Positions 3,579 through 5,888 of a DNA stretch of 5,888 nucleotides are shown one piece after another (within the stretch, counting starts at the first letter, position 1; each line of letters begins with the position of its first letter). A program made the translations under genes and the position numbers. Under the pieces are notes generated by a model. It was not told where the DNA came from. It saw only the letters and a program-made list of their open reading frames with translations, and searched no databases. Origin of the DNA: Candidatus Electronema nielsenii (lineage in GTDB: Bacteria; Desulfobacterota; Desulfobulbia; Desulfobulbales; Desulfobulbaceae); the NCBI GenBank assembly GCA_026122915.1, contig JAGIXO010000100.1, positions 1 to 5,888 of the forward strand, in the 5' to 3' direction.

Positions 3579-5888
3579 TTATGCAGCCGGAGCGACACAC
3601 ACCGCGCAGGCCTTATACTCCGGGGTCATGGCGATTTCATCCACTCCCGGACTGGTGAGGATGTTAGTCAGCGGCTCCTCGTGATGAAAGGCCATGAAGA
3701 CTGAGCCGGGCCGACTGCGCTCCGTGACGCTGGCAGTCAGCTCAATACTGCCGCGCCGGGACTTGATCTGCACCCGTTGCCCATCGCTGATACCCAGCCG
3801 GGCCGCATCGTCCGGGTGGATTTCCACCAGCTCCTCAGGTACGAGGGCCAGCAGGCCAGCGCAGCGGCGAGTCATCGAACCGTTGTTGTAGTGCTCGCGC
3901 CGCCTGCCGGTGACGAGGATGAGCGGATACTCGGCATCCGGCTTCTCTAACGTTTCCGCATTGCCTAAGACCGAGAAGTAGCCCTTACCCCGTGTAAAGC
4001 TCTCGCGGTGGAGAATCGGGGTGCCTAGATGATCAGCGGTTGGGCAGGGCCAGATCAGGCCGTTACCCTCCTCTAACCGCGCATAACTCACTCCGCCCAT
4101 GAAGGGCGAACAGGCGGCAATCTCGGCCATCACCGCCGCCGCATCAGCATAGGCCATGTTATGCCCCATTGCCTGCGCCAGCTCACAGACGAGCTGCCAG
4201 TCAGTGCGGGCCTCGCCCGGCGGCTCTACGGCCTTGCGGATACGTCGAATGCGCCGCTCGGCATTGGTGAAGGTGCCGTCTTTCTCGTAGAAACAGGCGG
4301 CTGGGAAGACCACATGCGCCTTCTCAGCGGTCTTGGTCAGGAAGATGTCTTGCACGACCACCATATCCATCTGGGCAAAGGCAGCGCAGACGTTGTTGAC
4401 ATCACCCTGTGTATGCACCGGGTCATAGCCAATGCAGTACAGCCCCTTGAACGCGCCACTGCGGGCGGCCTCGTACATCTCCGGCTCGGTCATGCCTGCT
4501 GTCTCCGGCAGCACCGCGCCCCAAGCTGCTCCCATCCGTGCGCGGGCGGTGCTGTCAGCCACATCCTGATAGCCGGAATAAACATAGGGCAGCGCACCCA
4601 TGTCGCAGGAGCCTTGCACGTTGTTCTGGCCGCGCAAAGGGCAGATGCCTGCGCTGGGCCTGCCTACGTTGCCAGAGGCCAAGGCGATGTTGGCAAGACC
4701 CATCACACCCTGAGTGCCGTTGCGGTGCTCGGTCATGCCAAGACCATAGAGAATCATCCCCTTCTTAGTGCTGCAATAGACTCGGGCCGCCTGCCGCACT
4801 AAGCTGGCGGGAACCCCGCTCTGGGCCTCCATCACCTCTGGCGAGTAGGCCGCCAGATGCTTGCGCACGGCCTCAAGGTTCTCGGTGCGACTGGCAATGA
4901 AGTCCTTGTCCTCCAAGCCTTCATCCAAAATGGCACTGAGCAAGGAGTTGAGCAGCAAGACGTTGGTGCCGGGAATGAGTTGCAGGTGAATATCCGCCCG
5001 TGCAGCCATTTCTGTCTTCCGGGGATCAATCACGATCAGCTTGGCCCCCTTGTGCAAAGCGCGGTTCACCTTCATGCCTGCCACCGGATGCGCTTCCGTG
5101 GTGTTGGAGCCGCTGATCAGCAGCACCTCTGCCCCTTCAATGTCAGCTAACGAGTTGGTGGCTGCACCGCTGCCAAGGGCGATGCGCAAGCCGCTCACGG
5201 ATGGCGCATGGCAGACGCGGGCGCAGTTGTCCACCGAGTTGCTGCGGAACACCGTGCGGCAGAACTTCTGCGCCAAGTAGTTCACCTCGTTTTCGCAGCG
5301 CGAGGAGGAAAGCACGCCAAGCGCCTCCGGCCCGTTCTTCTCCAGAATGCGCTTGAAACCGGCGGCGGCAAACGCGAGAGCCTCCGGCCACGTCGCCTTA
5401 CGGAACGGCTGGTCAAGGTTTTCGCGGATCAGCGGCGTGGTTAGGCGGTCGCGGTGGCGGTAGAAATCATAGCCAAAGCGACCTTTCACACAGAGATCAC
5501 CGTTGTTAGGCAGGGCATTAGCATTGGCCTTGATATCTACGATCACCCCGTGTTTGCTGTGAATATCCACGCTGCAACCGGTGCCGCAGTAGGTGCAGAC
5601 GCTTTCTACCTGCTCGGCTTCACTCGGCAGCAGCGGCAGCGCGAGCTGCTTCTTGGTTAAGGCACCAGTCGGGCAGGCATCCACGCAGGCCCCGCAGGAA
5701 ACGCAGTTTTCCTTGATCTTCAGGCTGATGCTGTTGATGCCTCCGTCCTTGCCGCGCTCGCAGGAGAAGGCAAAGGCATCAAATTCGCAGACCCGCTCGC
5801 AACGCTGGCAGGCGGTGCAGCGGTTAGCGTCGATGGCGATGAAAAGATGGGAGTTGTCCGGCACCGCCTGCTGCTGCCGCGACCACAA
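3579..5888 (-). CDS. fdhA: Formate dehydrogenase catalytic (alpha) subunit, molybdopterin/Fe-S, N-terminus cut
   Basis: Member of the COG3383 branch of the molybdopterin oxidoreductases, oxidising formate to CO2 or working in reverse. At least 769 codons are visible; the frame is open at the window edge. Residue numbers count from the edge. Two ferredoxin-type [4Fe-4S] motifs come first: C24-x2-C27-x2-C30-x3-C34 and C62-x2-C65-x2-C68-x3-C72. The cofactor-proximal cluster follows: C98, C101, C105 and C133, with the conserved CVKGRFG. The bis-MGD catalytic domain contains NCARVCHAPSVSG with C226 and H227 as Mo/W ligand and catalytic His, then GMTEHRNGTQG, PLRGQNNVQGSCDMG and EKDGTFTNAERR. The C-terminal dinucleotide-binding domain (about 650-769) includes VTGRRREHYNNGSMTRR. 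C226 is encoded by TGC (complement of 5211-5213), so this is not a selenoprotein. Family members of about 900 residues carry a further N-terminal [2Fe-2S]/[4Fe-4S] part, expected beyond 5888. Such subunits usually partner with NuoE/NuoF- or HydB-like diaphorase proteins; none is in view. No signal peptide can be judged. Confidence 0.93.
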   Translation of the reverse strand: MWSRQQQAVPDNSHLFIAIDANRCTACQRCERVCEFDAFAFSCERGKDGGINSISLKIKENCVSCGACVDACPTGALTKKQLALPLLPSEAEQVESVCTYCGTGCSVDIHSKHGVIVDIKANANALPNNGDLCVKGRFGYDFYRHRDRLTTPLIRENLDQPFRKATWPEALAFAAAGFKRILEKNGPEALGVLSSSRCENEVNYLAQKFCRTVFRSNSVDNCARVCHAPSVSGLRIALGSGAATNSLADIEGAEVLLISGSNTTEAHPVAGMKVNRALHKGAKLIVIDPRKTEMAARADIHLQLIPGTNVLLLNSLLSAILDEGLEDKDFIASRTENLEAVRKHLAAYSPEVMEAQSGVPASLVRQAARVYCSTKKGMILYGLGMTEHRNGTQGVMGLANIALASGNVGRPSAGICPLRGQNNVQGSCDMGALPYVYSGYQDVADSTARARMGAAWGAVLPETAGMTEPEMYEAARSGAFKGLYCIGYDPVHTQGDVNNVCAAFAQMDMVVVQDIFLTKTAEKAHVVFPAACFYEKDGTFTNAERRIRRIRKAVEPPGEARTDWQLVCELAQAMGHNMAYADAAAVMAEIAACSPFMGGVSYARLEEGNGLIWPCPTADHLGTPILHRESFTRGKGYFSVLGNAETLEKPDAEYPLILVTGRRREHYNNGSMTRRCAGLLALVPEELVEIHPDDAARLGISDGQRVQIKSRRGSIELTASVTERSRPGSVFMAFHHEEPLTNILTSPGVDEIAMTPEYKACAVCVAPAA

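Noticed and set aside
4161..4802. 213-codon plus-strand frame opposite fdhA
   Set aside because: It is fully antisense to conserved formate dehydrogenase sequence in GC-rich DNA, where long opposite frames are common, and it has no recognisable motif.

Overview
The window most resembles a Gram-negative, probably anaerobic bacterium of the Desulfobacterota (Desulfobulbales, possibly the cable-bacterium group). This is inferred from the gene flavour only: a COG3383-type multi-[4Fe-4S] formate dehydrogenase, an RNase R / DUF721 gene pair, an Uma2-family gene, and a remnant that resembles the start of succinate dehydrogenase SdhA. No marker gene proves the taxonomy. The standard code is used; TGA and TAG are true stops.

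Left part (1-1547): the C-terminal half of ribonuclease R (rnr, cut by the window edge) overlaps by 4 bp with a DciA/DUF721 gene, so the two are read as one transcription unit. An AT-rich 214-bp gap with promoter-like sequence follows.

Centre (1762-3048): a 239-residue exported protein has a signal peptide, a charged helical body and a Cys/Trp/Arg-rich C-terminus. Its six cysteines follow the mirror-symmetric spacing C-x6-C-x3-C-x10-C-x3-C-x6-C, which suggests a disulfide-stapled helical hairpin. Directly after its stop codon lies a decayed second copy of this C-terminal module (about 2486-2618), 78% identical over its best 36 bases, with conservative amino-acid changes but five in-frame stops. 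A very strong intrinsic terminator (2639-2681) closes the unit only after this relic. Next come a 24-codon fragment like the start of SdhA, a REP-like hairpin abutting the break, and a second GC-rich hairpin. This 567-bp gene-poor stretch looks like a site of rearrangement.

Right part (3049-5888): a complete Uma2-family (PD-(D/E)XK-fold) gene on the plus strand converges on a large formate dehydrogenase catalytic subunit on the minus strand. That gene is complete at its C-terminus and cut at its N-terminus by the window edge. It carries two ferredoxin-type [4Fe-4S] clusters, a third cluster beside the bis-MGD cofactor, and cysteine rather than selenocysteine as the Mo/W ligand. A hairpin in the 62-bp gap probably serves both converging genes.

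The flanks are core RNA-turnover, replication and energy genes. The unusual material is the exported Cys-hairpin protein and the debris behind it; I did not recognise this protein family.
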